In this document: positions 42,359 through 51,504 of the stretch, piece by piece
Layout: each line of letters starts with the position of its first letter
How positions within the stretch are numbered: position 1 is the stretch's first letter
NCBI RefSeq assembly: GCF_035956715.1
Contig: NZ_CP108381.1
Coordinates: 558,001-622,000, forward strand
Length of the DNA stretch: 64,000 bases
Origin: Nocardia sp. NBC_01329
Lineage (GTDB): Bacteria > Actinomycetota > Actinomycetes > Mycobacteriales > Mycobacteriaceae
Direction of reading: 5' to 3'
Notes under the pieces: model-generated
The model's input: the letters and a program-made list of their open reading frames with translations, nothing else
The model's database searches: none
What the model was told of the DNA's origin: nothing
Position numbers and translations under genes: made by a program

Positions 42359-43549
42359 ATGAAGCACCACATCGTCGTCCTCGGAGCCGGATACGCCGGG
42401 GCAATCGCCGCCGGTCGCCTGGCCAAGCGGCTGCACCGCGACGACTTCGCGATCACCATGGTCAATGCCGACCCCGACTTCGTCGAACGAGTGCGTATGC
42501 ACCAGCTCGCGACCGGACAGGAATTGCCCCACCGCCCGCTACGCGCTGTCTACGCCGGAAGCGGAGTCCAGGTCCGGACCGCCCTGGTCACGGCGGTCGA
42601 CGTGGACCGCCGGACCGTCGCCATCACCGGGCAGAACAGCGCCGAAACCCTCAGCTACGACACTCTCGTATACGCCCTCGGCAGTACCTCCGCCGACCAC
42701 GGCGTCCCCGGTGCCGCCGAATACGCGCACAATATCGCCGGGAAACAGGCGGCGCTGCGGCTGCGGGCGCGCCTGGGTGAACTGACCGCCGGGGCGACTG
42801 TACTGGTCGCCGGTGGTGGTCTGACCGCTGTCGAAGCGGCCACCGAGATAGCCGAGGCCCGGCCCGACCTCGCGGTCGCGATCGCCGCCCGCGGCGGCAT
42901 CGGCTCCTGGCTCCACGATAAAGCGCGCAATCACCTGCGTGTGGTCTTCGACCGGCTCGGTATCACGGTCCACGAGAACGCCGACATCATCGGTGTCGAG
43001 GCCGACGGGGTGGCTGTCGGGGATGGCCGCAGAATCGCGGCCGATGTCACGGTGTGGACCGCCGGTTTCACCGTCCATTCGATCGCGGCGGCGACCACGC
43101 TGGCGGTCTCCGCTACCGGCCGGATCGTCGTCGACGCGACGATGCGCTCGGTATCGCACCCCGATGTGTACGCCATCGGCGATGCCGCGTCGGCCGAAGG
43201 GGCGGGCGGTGCGCCGCTGCGAATGGCCTGCGCGACGGCGAGCCCGATGGCCTGGCATGCGGCCGACAGCCTGGCCGCACGGTTGACCGGCGGAAAGGTC
43301 CCGGAGACGACCATCGGCTACGCCACGCAGTGCATCAGCCTCGGTCGCCGCGACGGAATCGTCCAGCGGGTGACTCGCGAGGACGCGCCCACGACCACCG
43401 TTCTCACCGGCCGGTTCGCTGCCCGCGTCAAGGAGTTCATCTGCGCGGGCGCGGCCTGGAGCACCGCCCATCCGACGATGCTGCTGCCGAGCCGGCGCCG
43501 CCGTCTCGCGGCACCGGACGAGGTGGAGTCGCGGCTCGTCGCCTCCTGA
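42359..43549 (+). CDS. NAD(P)/FAD-dependent oxidoreductase (NDH-2-like)
   Basis: 396 aa from the ATG at 42359 with TAGGAG upstream. N-terminal FAD-binding Rossmann motif HIVVLGAGYAGAIAAGRL, second dinucleotide site VLVAGGGLTAVEAATEIAE, and the C-terminal FAD motif HPDVYAIGDAASAEG. It resembles type II NADH dehydrogenases and ferredoxin reductases; there is no obvious membrane anchor. It follows the ECF41 sigma gene by 81 bp and is probably its main target. A TGTCA sequence at 42298 in the gap could be part of an ECF41 promoter, but the match is weak. Confidence 0.9.
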   Translation: MKHHIVVLGAGYAGAIAAGRLAKRLHRDDFAITMVNADPDFVERVRMHQLATGQELPHRPLRAVYAGSGVQVRTALVTAVDVDRRTVAITGQNSAETLSYDTLVYALGSTSADHGVPGAAEYAHNIAGKQAALRLRARLGELTAGATVLVAGGGLTAVEAATEIAEARPDLAVAIAARGGIGSWLHDKARNHLRVVFDRLGITVHENADIIGVEADGVAVGDGRRIAADVTVWTAGFTVHSIAAATTLAVSATGRIVVDATMRSVSHPDVYAIGDAASAEGAGGAPLRMACATASPMAWHAADSLAARLTGGKVPETTIGYATQCISLGRRDGIVQRVTREDAPTTTVLTGRFAARVKEFICAGAAWSTAHPTMLLPSRRRRLAAPDEVESRLVAS

Positions 43550-43654
43550 GACCGGATGCGGCCGGACGTACCGGTGATCGTGTCGGCCGACCGGTCCTCG
43601 AATGGCGCAACCACCCCCGCACCCGAGTGGACGCGGGGGTGTTCCACAGGCCGG

Positions 43655-44206
43655 TCAGCCCATGGTCTTGGCGCCGTCGATCGCCTCGCGGATGATATCC
43701 GCGTGCCCCGCGTGCTGGGTGGTCTCGGCCATGATGTGCAGCAGCACCCGGCGCGTGGACCAGTGGGTCTCCTGGAACCAGGGCGCTTTCGGCAGCGGCC
43801 ACTTCGCGTCCAGGTCGGGCAGGGTGGCCACCATCTCGTCGGTCCGCCGCGCCACCTCGTCATAGGCCGCGAGAACCCCGGCCAGCGTCTCGCCGGGCAG
43901 CATGCGGAACTCGTCCTCCCGAGCCGCGAAGTCCTCGGCGGTCAGATCGTCGAAATCCTTGGAGGTCGAGCTTCCGTCGACGATGGACTCCACCCAGCCG
44001 CGTTCGCACCCGGTGACGTGCTTGATCAGCCCGCCCAGGCACAGGTCGCTGGGTGTGGGGCGGGCCGCGGCCTGCTCGTCGGTGAGGTCACGGGTGGTGA
44101 AGCGGAGGAAGAAGCGCGCGGCGCGCAGTTCGGCGAGCAGGTCGGCCTGTTCGCCGGAGAGGGCCGCGCCGGTGCCGGGCTCGGGGAGGGTGGCGGTCTC
44201 GTCCAT
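43655..44206 (-). CDS. DinB-family (DUF664) protein
   Basis: 183 aa. Four-helix bundle protein with LIKHVTGCERGWVES and ILLHI-type LLHIMAETTQHAGHADIIREAIDG; the His residues in KH and QHAGH are the usual metal ligands. Members act as metal-dependent thiol transferases (mycothiol or bacillithiol dependent in some cases). It ends convergent to the oxidoreductase gene. Substrate unknown. Confidence 0.9.
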   Translation of the reverse strand: MDETATLPEPGTGAALSGEQADLLAELRAARFFLRFTTRDLTDEQAAARPTPSDLCLGGLIKHVTGCERGWVESIVDGSSTSKDFDDLTAEDFAAREDEFRMLPGETLAGVLAAYDEVARRTDEMVATLPDLDAKWPLPKAPWFQETHWSTRRVLLHIMAETTQHAGHADIIREAIDGAKTMG

Positions 44207-44487
44207 GGTCTTCGCCTTCGGTCAGGGGTCCGGTGGAATCCGTGTTCGAAAGCAACGGTATGGCCCCTAGCAGCCACTTTCCGACCTCAATTACCGCCCG
44301 GCCGAAATTTTCGAGAAATGGCCGTGAGCTGGTTCTCTGATCAGCGCCTAGCGGTATCGGCCGGGGTGAGATCGACACCGGGCGGCGGGCGCAGGCGCCG
44401 GTGGCCGATGTCCACATGTGCGCAAAACGGGTTCTGTCCCGGTACCCCCGCCGAGGGCCCCTCCGGCTGTCCGCCGGGACTCGTAGG

Positions 44488-46365
44488 ATGGGCCGCGTGG
44501 AATCCCCCGAAGCCCCTACCGTGCCCGCTGTCGAGTCAGGTACCGGAACCGATGCGGCACAGCGGATTCTGAGCCGGGTGTTCGGTTACGACAGTTTCCG
44601 GGGGGAGCAGCGTGCGATCGTCGACCAGGTGATCGGCGGCGGCGACGCACTCGTGCTCATGCCCACCGGCGGCGGCAAATCGCTGTGCTACCAGATTCCC
44701 GCGCTGGTCCGCGACGGTGTCGGGGTGGTGGTCTCCCCGCTGATCGCGCTCATGCAGGACCAGGTGGACGCGCTCAGCGCGCTCGGGGTGCGGGCCGGTT
44801 TCCTCAACTCCACCCAGTTCCCGGACCAACGGCGCGCGGTGGAAGCGCAGTTCGTGGCCGGTGAACTCGACCTGCTGTACCTGGCGCCCGAGCGGCTGCG
44901 GATGGAATCCACCGCGCAGTTGCTCGGCCGGGGCCGGGTCGCGCTGTTCGCGATCGACGAGGCGCACTGCGTATCGCAGTGGGGCCACGATTTCCGCCCG
45001 GATTACCTGGCGTTGTCCATGCTGCACGAACGCTGGCCCGATGTGCCCCGGATCGCGCTCACCGCCACCGCGACCGAGAAGACTCGCGACGAGATCATCA
45101 CCCGGCTGGATCTGGCACAGGCGCAGCGGTTCGTGGCCAGTTTCGACCGGCCCAATATCCAGTACCGCATCGAACCGAAGAACCGGCCCGATCGCCAGCT
45201 CCTGGATTTCCTGCGTGCCGAGCATCCCGGGGACGCCGGGATCGTCTACTGCCTGTCCCGCAATTCCGTGGAGAAGACGGCTGCGTTCCTCACCGAGAAC
45301 GGCATCCGGGCGGTCCCGTATCACGCCGGACTGGATCATCGGACCCGCGCGGAGAACCAAGCTCGTTTCCTGCGTGAGGAGGGTCTGGTGGTCGTCGCGA
45401 CCATCGCGTTCGGTATGGGTATCGATAAACCCGACGTCCGTTTCGTCGCCCACCTCGACCTGCCCAAGTCCGTCGAGGGCTACTACCAGGAGACCGGACG
45501 CGCCGGCCGGGACGGGCTGCCGTCCACAGCCTGGATGGTCTACGGCCTGCAGGACGTGGTGCAGCAGCGCAAACTCATCGAGACCTCCGAGGGCGATGCC
45601 GCGCACCGCCGCCAGTTGCAGCTGCACCTCGACGCGATGCTCGCGCTGTGCGAGACCGTCGACTGCCGCCGTGCTCAGTTGCTGGCCTATTTCGGCCAGC
45701 CACCGCAGCCGTGCGGGAACTGCGATACCTGTCTGAATCCACCCGAATCCTGGGACGGCACCGTCGCCGCGCAGAAACTGCTCTCGGCCGTCCTGCGCCT
45801 GAAACGGGAGCGCGGTCAGAGCTTCGGCGCGGGCCATCTCATCGATATCCTGCTCGGCAAACAGAATCAGAAGGTGCAGCAGTACGACCACCATGAGCTC
45901 AGTGTGTTCGGCATCGGCACCGATCTGCGCGATACCCAGTGGCGCGGTGTGATCCGACAGCTCCTGGCTCAGGGGTTGCTCATGGTCCACGGGGACTACG
46001 GCGTGCTCGCCCTGACCGAGGCGAGTGAAGCGGTCCTCTTCGAAGGCCGCACCGTCCGATTGCGCCGCGAACCCGAACGGCCCACTCCCTCCCGGGCGGC
46101 GCGTAGTGCGAAATCCGGGAGGTCCGCCCCCGTCGATCTCGACCCCGCCGATACCTCGCTGTTCGAAAAACTGCGGCAGTGGCGGGCCGAAACCGCCAAG
46201 GAACAGGGCGTCCCCGCCTATGTGGTGTTCCACGATGCCACCCTGCGCGATATTGCCGCACGTAAGCCCGCAGATCTGGGGGCACTGGGCACGGTGAACG
46301 GTGTGGGCGAGAACAAGCTGGCACGATACGGAGAACAGGTTCTGGAGGTATTGGCGACCGGATGA
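44488..46365 (+). CDS. recQ: ATP-dependent DNA helicase RecQ
   Basis: 625 aa from the ATG at 44488; a GTG three codons later is a possible start. Helicase motifs: FGYDSFRGEQRAIV (motif 0), MPTGGGKSLCYQIPAL (Walker A), AIDEAHCVSQWGHDFRPDY (DEAH plus the RecQ aromatic loop), TATATEKT and QETGRAGRDG (motif VI). The RQC zinc site is CRRAQLLAYFG ... CGNCDTC, followed by a winged helix and an HRDC domain at the end (FEKLRQWRAETAKEQGVPAYVVFHDATLRDIA). Complete RecQ for recombination and replication repair. Confidence 0.96.
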   Translation: MGRVESPEAPTVPAVESGTGTDAAQRILSRVFGYDSFRGEQRAIVDQVIGGGDALVLMPTGGGKSLCYQIPALVRDGVGVVVSPLIALMQDQVDALSALGVRAGFLNSTQFPDQRRAVEAQFVAGELDLLYLAPERLRMESTAQLLGRGRVALFAIDEAHCVSQWGHDFRPDYLALSMLHERWPDVPRIALTATATEKTRDEIITRLDLAQAQRFVASFDRPNIQYRIEPKNRPDRQLLDFLRAEHPGDAGIVYCLSRNSVEKTAAFLTENGIRAVPYHAGLDHRTRAENQARFLREEGLVVVATIAFGMGIDKPDVRFVAHLDLPKSVEGYYQETGRAGRDGLPSTAWMVYGLQDVVQQRKLIETSEGDAAHRRQLQLHLDAMLALCETVDCRRAQLLAYFGQPPQPCGNCDTCLNPPESWDGTVAAQKLLSAVLRLKRERGQSFGAGHLIDILLGKQNQKVQQYDHHELSVFGIGTDLRDTQWRGVIRQLLAQGLLMVHGDYGVLALTEASEAVLFEGRTVRLRREPERPTPSRAARSAKSGRSAPVDLDPADTSLFEKLRQWRAETAKEQGVPAYVVFHDATLRDIAARKPADLGALGTVNGVGENKLARYGEQVLEVLATG

Positions 46366-46464
46366 GCCGCCTCGGCGGAAGTCGGTGCTACAGAACCGCT
46401 TTCATCCGATGATTGCTCCCGTCAGTGACGATAGGGGCCTGGACAGAGGACCTAACCTGGCAGT

Positions 46465-47331
46465 ATGTCCAACAAGCACACTCCGTGGTCGCGGTCACGC
46501 CGCGCCCCGAGTTTGTCCGCCGGTGAATTCGGCGACTTGGACCCTCGTGTAATCCGTGCCTCGACCAACCGCGCGTTCCGGGATCGCTCGGCGGTTGCCG
46601 GGCCGTTCGATTCGGTTCGTCTTCTCGGCTCCGCCGCACAGGAGTCCGGCGGTGGGGACGATGCGCGCACCCCCGACTCCGCGGCCGGAGACGACGACGA
46701 TCTGCCCGCCTGTCCGCCCACCAGCGCGCAGGGTAGCGGCGTGGAAGATGCGGCGACACCTGCCGCGCATCCGGCGCCGCCACCGTTCGCACGGTCGGAC
46801 TCCGGGCGTTCGGGTGGCTACCCGCAGACGCCGGTGGAACGCCGGGATTCGGCGGACGCTGCCTGGTTCGTGCCGGAAACCGAAGCCCTGGAATCGCTTC
46901 CCGCAAGCGGTCACGCACTCGTCGGTCTGTGTATCGGGATCGCTGTTCTGCTCGCGGTGGGATTCTTCTACCTCGGCCGGACGAGCGGCCAGAACATGGC
47001 CGCCGGCCCGACCTCGGCCACGGCCGTCTCGACCATGACATCTCGCGAACAGGAGCCCCCCGTGGAATCCCCCGATATCGGGGCGGGTTTCGCCTGGGGC
47101 AAGGTCCTGACCAACGACGGCAGCACGCTCACGGTCATGAGCGAGATCAGCCATGCCGAGGTCGTCGTCCACGCCGACGCGCACACCAAGGTCTATGTCC
47201 TGGTCGCCACCACGATCGCGGCCATCGCCGAGGGCGCGCCGATCCTGGTCTACGGCCGCAAGCACGCGGACGGGTCGATCCACGCCGACACCATTACCGG
47301 CGTATCACTGCGTGCGCTCGGCTCCGGCTAG
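46465..47331 (+). CDS. Single-pass membrane protein with DUF5666-like domain
   Basis: 288 aa. A long disordered cytoplasmic part (residues 1-150, Ser/Asp/Pro-rich), one membrane helix (LVGLCIGIAVLLAVGFFYLG) and an extracytoplasmic beta domain (FAWGKVLTNDGSTLTVMSEISHAEVVVHADAHTKVYVLVATTIAAIAEGAPILVYGRKHADGSIHADTI) of the small OB-like kind seen in DUF5666. Function unknown. Confidence 0.75.
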   Translation: MSNKHTPWSRSRRAPSLSAGEFGDLDPRVIRASTNRAFRDRSAVAGPFDSVRLLGSAAQESGGGDDARTPDSAAGDDDDLPACPPTSAQGSGVEDAATPAAHPAPPPFARSDSGRSGGYPQTPVERRDSADAAWFVPETEALESLPASGHALVGLCIGIAVLLAVGFFYLGRTSGQNMAAGPTSATAVSTMTSREQEPPVESPDIGAGFAWGKVLTNDGSTLTVMSEISHAEVVVHADAHTKVYVLVATTIAAIAEGAPILVYGRKHADGSIHADTITGVSLRALGSG

Positions 47332-47422
47332 CCAGGCGCTCGGATGAGTGGGGGCGCGTCATCGCTCGACGGAATCCGGCCAGCGGCCACTATCCGACCG
47401 CAATTCGAGAACAATCGACGGT

Positions 47423-48412
47423 ATGGCCAATACGAGCACACGGACGTTGCGCCTGCTGTCGTTGCTGCAGACCCACAAATACTGGCCCGGTAACGACCTG
47501 GCCGCACGGCTGCAGGTTTCACCGCGGACGTTGCGCCGCGATATCGACCGGCTTCGGGAACTGGGATACCCGGTGGAAGCCCAGCGGGGTGTAGACGGCG
47601 GCTATCAGCTGGCCGCCGGGGCGGCGCTGCCCCCGCTGATGGTCGACGACGACGAGGCCGTGGCGCTTGTGGTCGGACTCCAGTTCGCGATGCAGGGCAT
47701 GGTCGAAGGCGTGGCGGAATCCTCGGTGCGGGCGCTGGCGAAGGTGGTGCAGGTGATGCCGCCCCGGCTGCGCAAGCGGGTGGATGCGATCCGGTCCATG
47801 ACGGTCCCCGCCGACTGGGGTGGTGGGCGCCCCGGCGCGGGACCGGACCCGGCAGCGCTCACCGCGGTCGCGATGGCCTGCCGCGACAGCGAGCGGTTGC
47901 GTTTCACCTACACCGCCGCGGACGGCCGGCGCACCGAGCGGCACATCGAACCGTATCGCCTGGTGTCGCTGGGGCGACGCTGGTACCTGGTGGCGTTCGA
48001 CCTGACCCGCCACGATTGGCGCAGCTTCCGGATCGACCGGCTCATCGGCCCCGAGGGCGATGGTTCACGATTCCGTCCCCGGGAACTGCCCACGGCCGAC
48101 GCCGCGGAATTCGTCCGGTCGGGGGTGGACAATATGCCGCATCCGCACCGGATCGAGGTGCTGGTCGACGCCCCGGCCGAGTTCGTCCGGCAACACCTCG
48201 GGCGGTGGGGCAAGGTCGAGGAGGTCGATCCGGGACGCTGCCGGGTGTCGATGACCACCGACTCCCTGGACTGGCCCACCATGTCGCTGGGATCGCTCGG
48301 CGCCGATTTCCGGGTCCTGCAGCCTCCGGAACTGATCGAGCACATACGGGCCTGGGGGGAGCGTTTCCGCCGCGCCCACCCGGAGCCCACCGAGCCGCCG
48401 GCCGCGTCGTGA
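47423..48412 (+). CDS. WYL-domain transcriptional regulator (YafY type)
   Basis: 329 aa from the ATG at 47423. N-terminal DeoR-like winged helix (RTLRLLSLLQTHKYWPGNDLAARLQVSPRTLRRDIDRLRELGYPVEA), then the WYL domain (RLFTYTAADGRRTERHIEPYRLVSLGRRWYLVAFDLTRHDWRSFRIDRL) and a C-terminal extension. WYL domains bind ligands such as nucleic acids or nucleotides. Target genes unknown. Confidence 0.9.
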   Translation: MANTSTRTLRLLSLLQTHKYWPGNDLAARLQVSPRTLRRDIDRLRELGYPVEAQRGVDGGYQLAAGAALPPLMVDDDEAVALVVGLQFAMQGMVEGVAESSVRALAKVVQVMPPRLRKRVDAIRSMTVPADWGGGRPGAGPDPAALTAVAMACRDSERLRFTYTAADGRRTERHIEPYRLVSLGRRWYLVAFDLTRHDWRSFRIDRLIGPEGDGSRFRPRELPTADAAEFVRSGVDNMPHPHRIEVLVDAPAEFVRQHLGRWGKVEEVDPGRCRVSMTTDSLDWPTMSLGSLGADFRVLQPPELIEHIRAWGERFRRAHPEPTEPPAAS

Positions 48413-48463
48413 ACCCGGATTCCGGGCCGGGGATCATCCCGCCGAATACTCGTGCCGTGCGAT

Positions 48464-49462
48464 TCAGTCGGTGCCGGTGGGCCGGACCGCGCGCAACCGG
48501 CGGGCCGGCTCCCCGCCGGCGATTCGCTGCGTGACGCCCGCAGTGACCTCGCCTCTGCGCAGGGCATCCACGAAATCGGTGGTGGCGGTGGCCAACAGGT
48601 CGGGGTGCGAGAACGGCATCCAGTGACCGGCGGGTACGTCGCGACGCCACAAACGCGAGACCCATCGCGCCGTATCGTCGTAGCCGGCGGGCCGGACCGC
48701 GATATCGCGCCCCGCCACGATGAGCTGGACCGGTACGTCGGTGGTCCGTTCCCGCGGATTGAGTAGATGCGCGAGAATATTCGCGCGATAGATGAGCAGG
48801 CCGTCGACCATATCCCGCTTCAGGGTCGGGGCGAAGGCGATCGTCGAGGGCGCGGTCTCGTTCATGATCTGGATGACCCGCCGCCAGCGTTGTTCCGTGG
48901 CGAGCAGCCCGAAAGCCCAGCGCGGGAGGCCGGGAGTCATGAAGAACCCGGTATAGGCCGAGGACAGCAATTGGGTGAACGGTTGCCAGATATTACGCGG
49001 GCTGGGGCTGCCGAGCCGGTCGCGGACCCATTTACCCAGGTGGTCGAGATTCGGGCCGGACACCGAGGTGAACGAGCCGATACGTTCGACCGCCCCCGGC
49101 TCGCAGACGGCCTCCCAGACCTGTACCGAACCCCAGTCGTGCGCGAGGACGTGGACCGGCCGCCCGGGGCTCACCGCATCGGCGACCGCGAAGAAATCCG
49201 CGGCGAGCTCGGTGAGCCGGAAATCGGCGACCCGGCCGGTCCGGGTCGAGGCGCCGTGCCCGCGGGTGTCGTAGGCGACCACGTGGAACTGCCTCGCCAG
49301 CAGCGGGATCACTCCGTGCCAGAGGTGGTTCGTATCGGGCCAGCCGTGCACCAGGATCACGGTTTCTGCGGCGGGGTCACCGTATTCGTAGACTGCGAGG
49401 TCGAAGGCGCCGCTGCGAACCGTGCGCCGGGTCGCGATACGTTCGTGGTCGGGTTCAGTCAC
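48464..49462 (-). CDS. Alpha/beta hydrolase, EphD-like
   Basis: 332 aa. The fold motifs are ILVHGWPDTNHLWHGV (oxyanion hole HGW) and HVLAHDWGSVQVWEAV, in which Asp of HDWGS is the nucleophile as in epoxide hydrolases. The line FTSVSGPNLDHLGKWVRDRL closely follows the N-terminal half of mycobacterial EphD, which carries a second SDR domain that is absent here. Last gene of a three-gene operon with a ferredoxin-type reductase and a PF10118-type hydrolase; fatty-acid modification is a plausible pathway. Confidence 0.85.
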   Translation of the reverse strand: MTEPDHERIATRRTVRSGAFDLAVYEYGDPAAETVILVHGWPDTNHLWHGVIPLLARQFHVVAYDTRGHGASTRTGRVADFRLTELAADFFAVADAVSPGRPVHVLAHDWGSVQVWEAVCEPGAVERIGSFTSVSGPNLDHLGKWVRDRLGSPSPRNIWQPFTQLLSSAYTGFFMTPGLPRWAFGLLATEQRWRRVIQIMNETAPSTIAFAPTLKRDMVDGLLIYRANILAHLLNPRERTTDVPVQLIVAGRDIAVRPAGYDDTARWVSRLWRRDVPAGHWMPFSHPDLLATATTDFVDALRRGEVTAGVTQRIAGGEPARRLRAVRPTGTD

Positions 49463-49486
49463 GCTAACTCCTCGATGCTTGCGGAT

Positions 49487-50605
49487 CTACAGGTCGAGTA
49501 CCAGGCGCCCGCCCGCACAACGCGATACGCACGCGAGCAGGGCGCCGTCGGCGCGTTCGGCGGGGGACAGGACGGAATCGCGGTGGTCGGGGGAGCCGGC
49601 CAGGACTCGGACCTTGCAGGTGCGGCAGAAGCCCTGGCGGCACGAGTAGGGCTGATCCGGCCGGTGCGCCAGCAGCACATCCAGGGCGGACCTGTCGGCC
49701 GGGACATCGAGAACCTCACCGCTGCGGGCCAATTCGATCTCGAAGGGCGCGCCGCCGACGATCGGTGGCGCCGAGAACCGTTCGGAATGCAGTTCCACTC
49801 CGGGTATCTCGCGCACAGCGGCAGCGACCGCGCCGACCATCGGCGCCGGCCCGCAGCAGTACACGGCGGTTCCTCGGCGTACACCGTCCACGAGTTCGGC
49901 GCCCGCCGGCAGCCCGGACCGGTCGTCGGTACGCACGGTGACCCGGTCGCCGAAGCGTTCCACTTCGTCCAGGAAAGGCAGAGTGTCGCGGGCACGGCCG
50001 GTGTACAGCATGGTCCACTCGACGCCGAGGGAGTCCGCCAACCGCATCATGGGCAGGATCGGGGTGATGCCGATCCCGCCGGCCACGAAACGCAGCCGGG
50101 TGGCAGGCGATCCGTGACCCGGCACCGCGAACGGGAACGCGTTGCGCGGGCCCCGAACCACCAGCGCGGAGCCGATCGAGATTTCGCGGTGTACTTCGTT
50201 CGAACCGCCGCCGCCGTCCGGGATGCGGCGCACCGCGATCCGATAGGTCGAGGTATCGGCCGGATCACCGCACAGTGAGTACTGACGTAGCCGCCCGGAC
50301 GGCAGTTCCAGGTCCAGATGCGCGCCCGGTCGCCACGCCGGTAGCCGCCGGCCGTCCACCGCGGCCAGTCGCAGGCTCACCACATCGTTGTCGTGTGCCC
50401 GCACCTGCCGCTCGACGACGCGGACAAGGATCCGCCGGTCATCGGCGCGCGTCGCCACATCGCGCCGATTGGTGAGCGCGGTCCAGCGCATCCGCGCGTT
50501 CACCATCGCGTCGAGCAGGCGCAGCGTGCGATCACCGTGCCTGCCGCCGTAAAGATCGGACGGTAGCGGGGGTGGCGGCACCGGTCGCGGATCCGCGACG
50601 GTCAC
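49487..50605 (-). CDS. PDR/VanB-type oxidoreductase with C-terminal 2Fe-2S domain
   Basis: 372 aa; the GTG start overlaps the stop of the upstream hydrolase gene (GTGA). FMN/FAD-binding part: RLRQYSLCGDP and the ribityl loop. NAD-binding part: FVAGGIGITPILPMMRLA and YCCGPAPMV. The C-terminal plant-type ferredoxin domain has CRQGFCRTCKVRVL and a later Cys (LACVSRCAG). It passes electrons from NAD(P)H to an oxygenase or desaturase not encoded nearby. The ~60-residue N-terminal extension is unusual for the family but is seen in nocardial relatives. Confidence 0.9.
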   Translation of the reverse strand: MTVADPRPVPPPPLPSDLYGGRHGDRTLRLLDAMVNARMRWTALTNRRDVATRADDRRILVRVVERQVRAHDNDVVSLRLAAVDGRRLPAWRPGAHLDLELPSGRLRQYSLCGDPADTSTYRIAVRRIPDGGGGSNEVHREISIGSALVVRGPRNAFPFAVPGHGSPATRLRFVAGGIGITPILPMMRLADSLGVEWTMLYTGRARDTLPFLDEVERFGDRVTVRTDDRSGLPAGAELVDGVRRGTAVYCCGPAPMVGAVAAAVREIPGVELHSERFSAPPIVGGAPFEIELARSGEVLDVPADRSALDVLLAHRPDQPYSCRQGFCRTCKVRVLAGSPDHRDSVLSPAERADGALLACVSRCAGGRLVLDL

Positions 50606-51504
50606 GAGGCCGACCGCGCGGCCGGCGACTGCGCAAGGTAGGCGATGGCCTGGGCGGTGGATCCGACCGATTCGGGGCTGTAGCCCGGCCGGAATGTCGA
50701 CAGCGCACTGATCAGCAGCGCGGGGATTCCGGGTAGCGCGCCCCGGCTCATGGCACCGAAGATCTTCAGCAGCAGCCGCGGGTACCCCGGGTCGGGCAGC
50801 GAAGGATCCCGGTGTACCAGATATTTCGTACCGCGGACCAGCAGCACCAGGAACGACGGGAAAACCAGCAACATCAGCGCACCGCGCCGGAAATAGCCCA
50901 CCCCGAAGTATTCGGCGACATCGTGGGCCACATTGCGATGCTCCACCTCTTCGGCCCCGTGCCAGCGGTACAGATCGAGCATGCGCGGGTCGGCGTCGAA
51001 CTTCTCCAGATCGCTGTTGAGCACCCAGTCGCCGAGGAAGGCGAAGAAGTGCTCGAGGGAGGCGATGACCCCGAGTCGGTCGACAAGCTGCTGCCGACCG
51101 GCGCGCGTGCCCGTGCCCTGTCGTGGGCCGATGGTCTTGCGGAAGAGGTATTCCGCGTGCTCGAGGAAGGGCCGCGGGTCGATGCCGTTGGCAGTGAGCA
51201 GCATGCTGTGAGAGCCGGCGTGGGTTTCGGCGTGCATCGACTCCTGACCGATGAAACCGAGCATGTCCTCGCGCAATTTCGCGTCCCGGACGAAGGGGAG
51301 CGCCTCGCCGAAGGTGGTGAGGAAGCTGCGTTCGCCCTCGGGCAACAGCAGGTTGAGTGAGTTCATCACATGGGAGGCGATAGGTTCGGCGGCCATCCAG
51401 TGCAGCGGTATTCCGGCCCAGTCGAAGCGCACGTCACGAGCGTTCAACGCGACGTCTCCCGGGTCGGTCGCCCGCGTGGGGGCGGCGTTGCCGAACAGCC
51501 TCAT
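50602..51504 (-). CDS. Metal-dependent hydrolase of the PF10118 type
   Basis: 300 aa from the ATG at 51504 with GAGGAGG in place. Helical protein with His/Glu-rich segments: FIGQESMHAETHAG and LYRWHGAEEVEHRNVAHDVAEYFG are the E..H...H and E..EH patterns of this family, and are related to ferritin-like diiron sites. First gene of an operon with the reductase and the EphD-like hydrolase. A diiron oxygenase partner for the reductase is possible: the pattern looks more like an oxygenase site than a hydrolase site, although the family name says hydrolase. Confidence 0.85.
   Translation of the reverse strand: MRLFGNAAPTRATDPGDVALNARDVRFDWAGIPLHWMAAEPIASHVMNSLNLLLPEGERSFLTTFGEALPFVRDAKLREDMLGFIGQESMHAETHAGSHSMLLTANGIDPRPFLEHAEYLFRKTIGPRQGTGTRAGRQQLVDRLGVIASLEHFFAFLGDWVLNSDLEKFDADPRMLDLYRWHGAEEVEHRNVAHDVAEYFGVGYFRRGALMLLVFPSFLVLLVRGTKYLVHRDPSLPDPGYPRLLLKIFGAMSRGALPGIPALLISALSTFRPGYSPESVGSTAQAIAYLAQSPAARSAS

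Noticed and set aside
44536..46233. 565-codon minus-strand frame opposite recQ
   Set aside because: recQ motifs on the plus strand are complete; the antisense frame has no recognisable domain.
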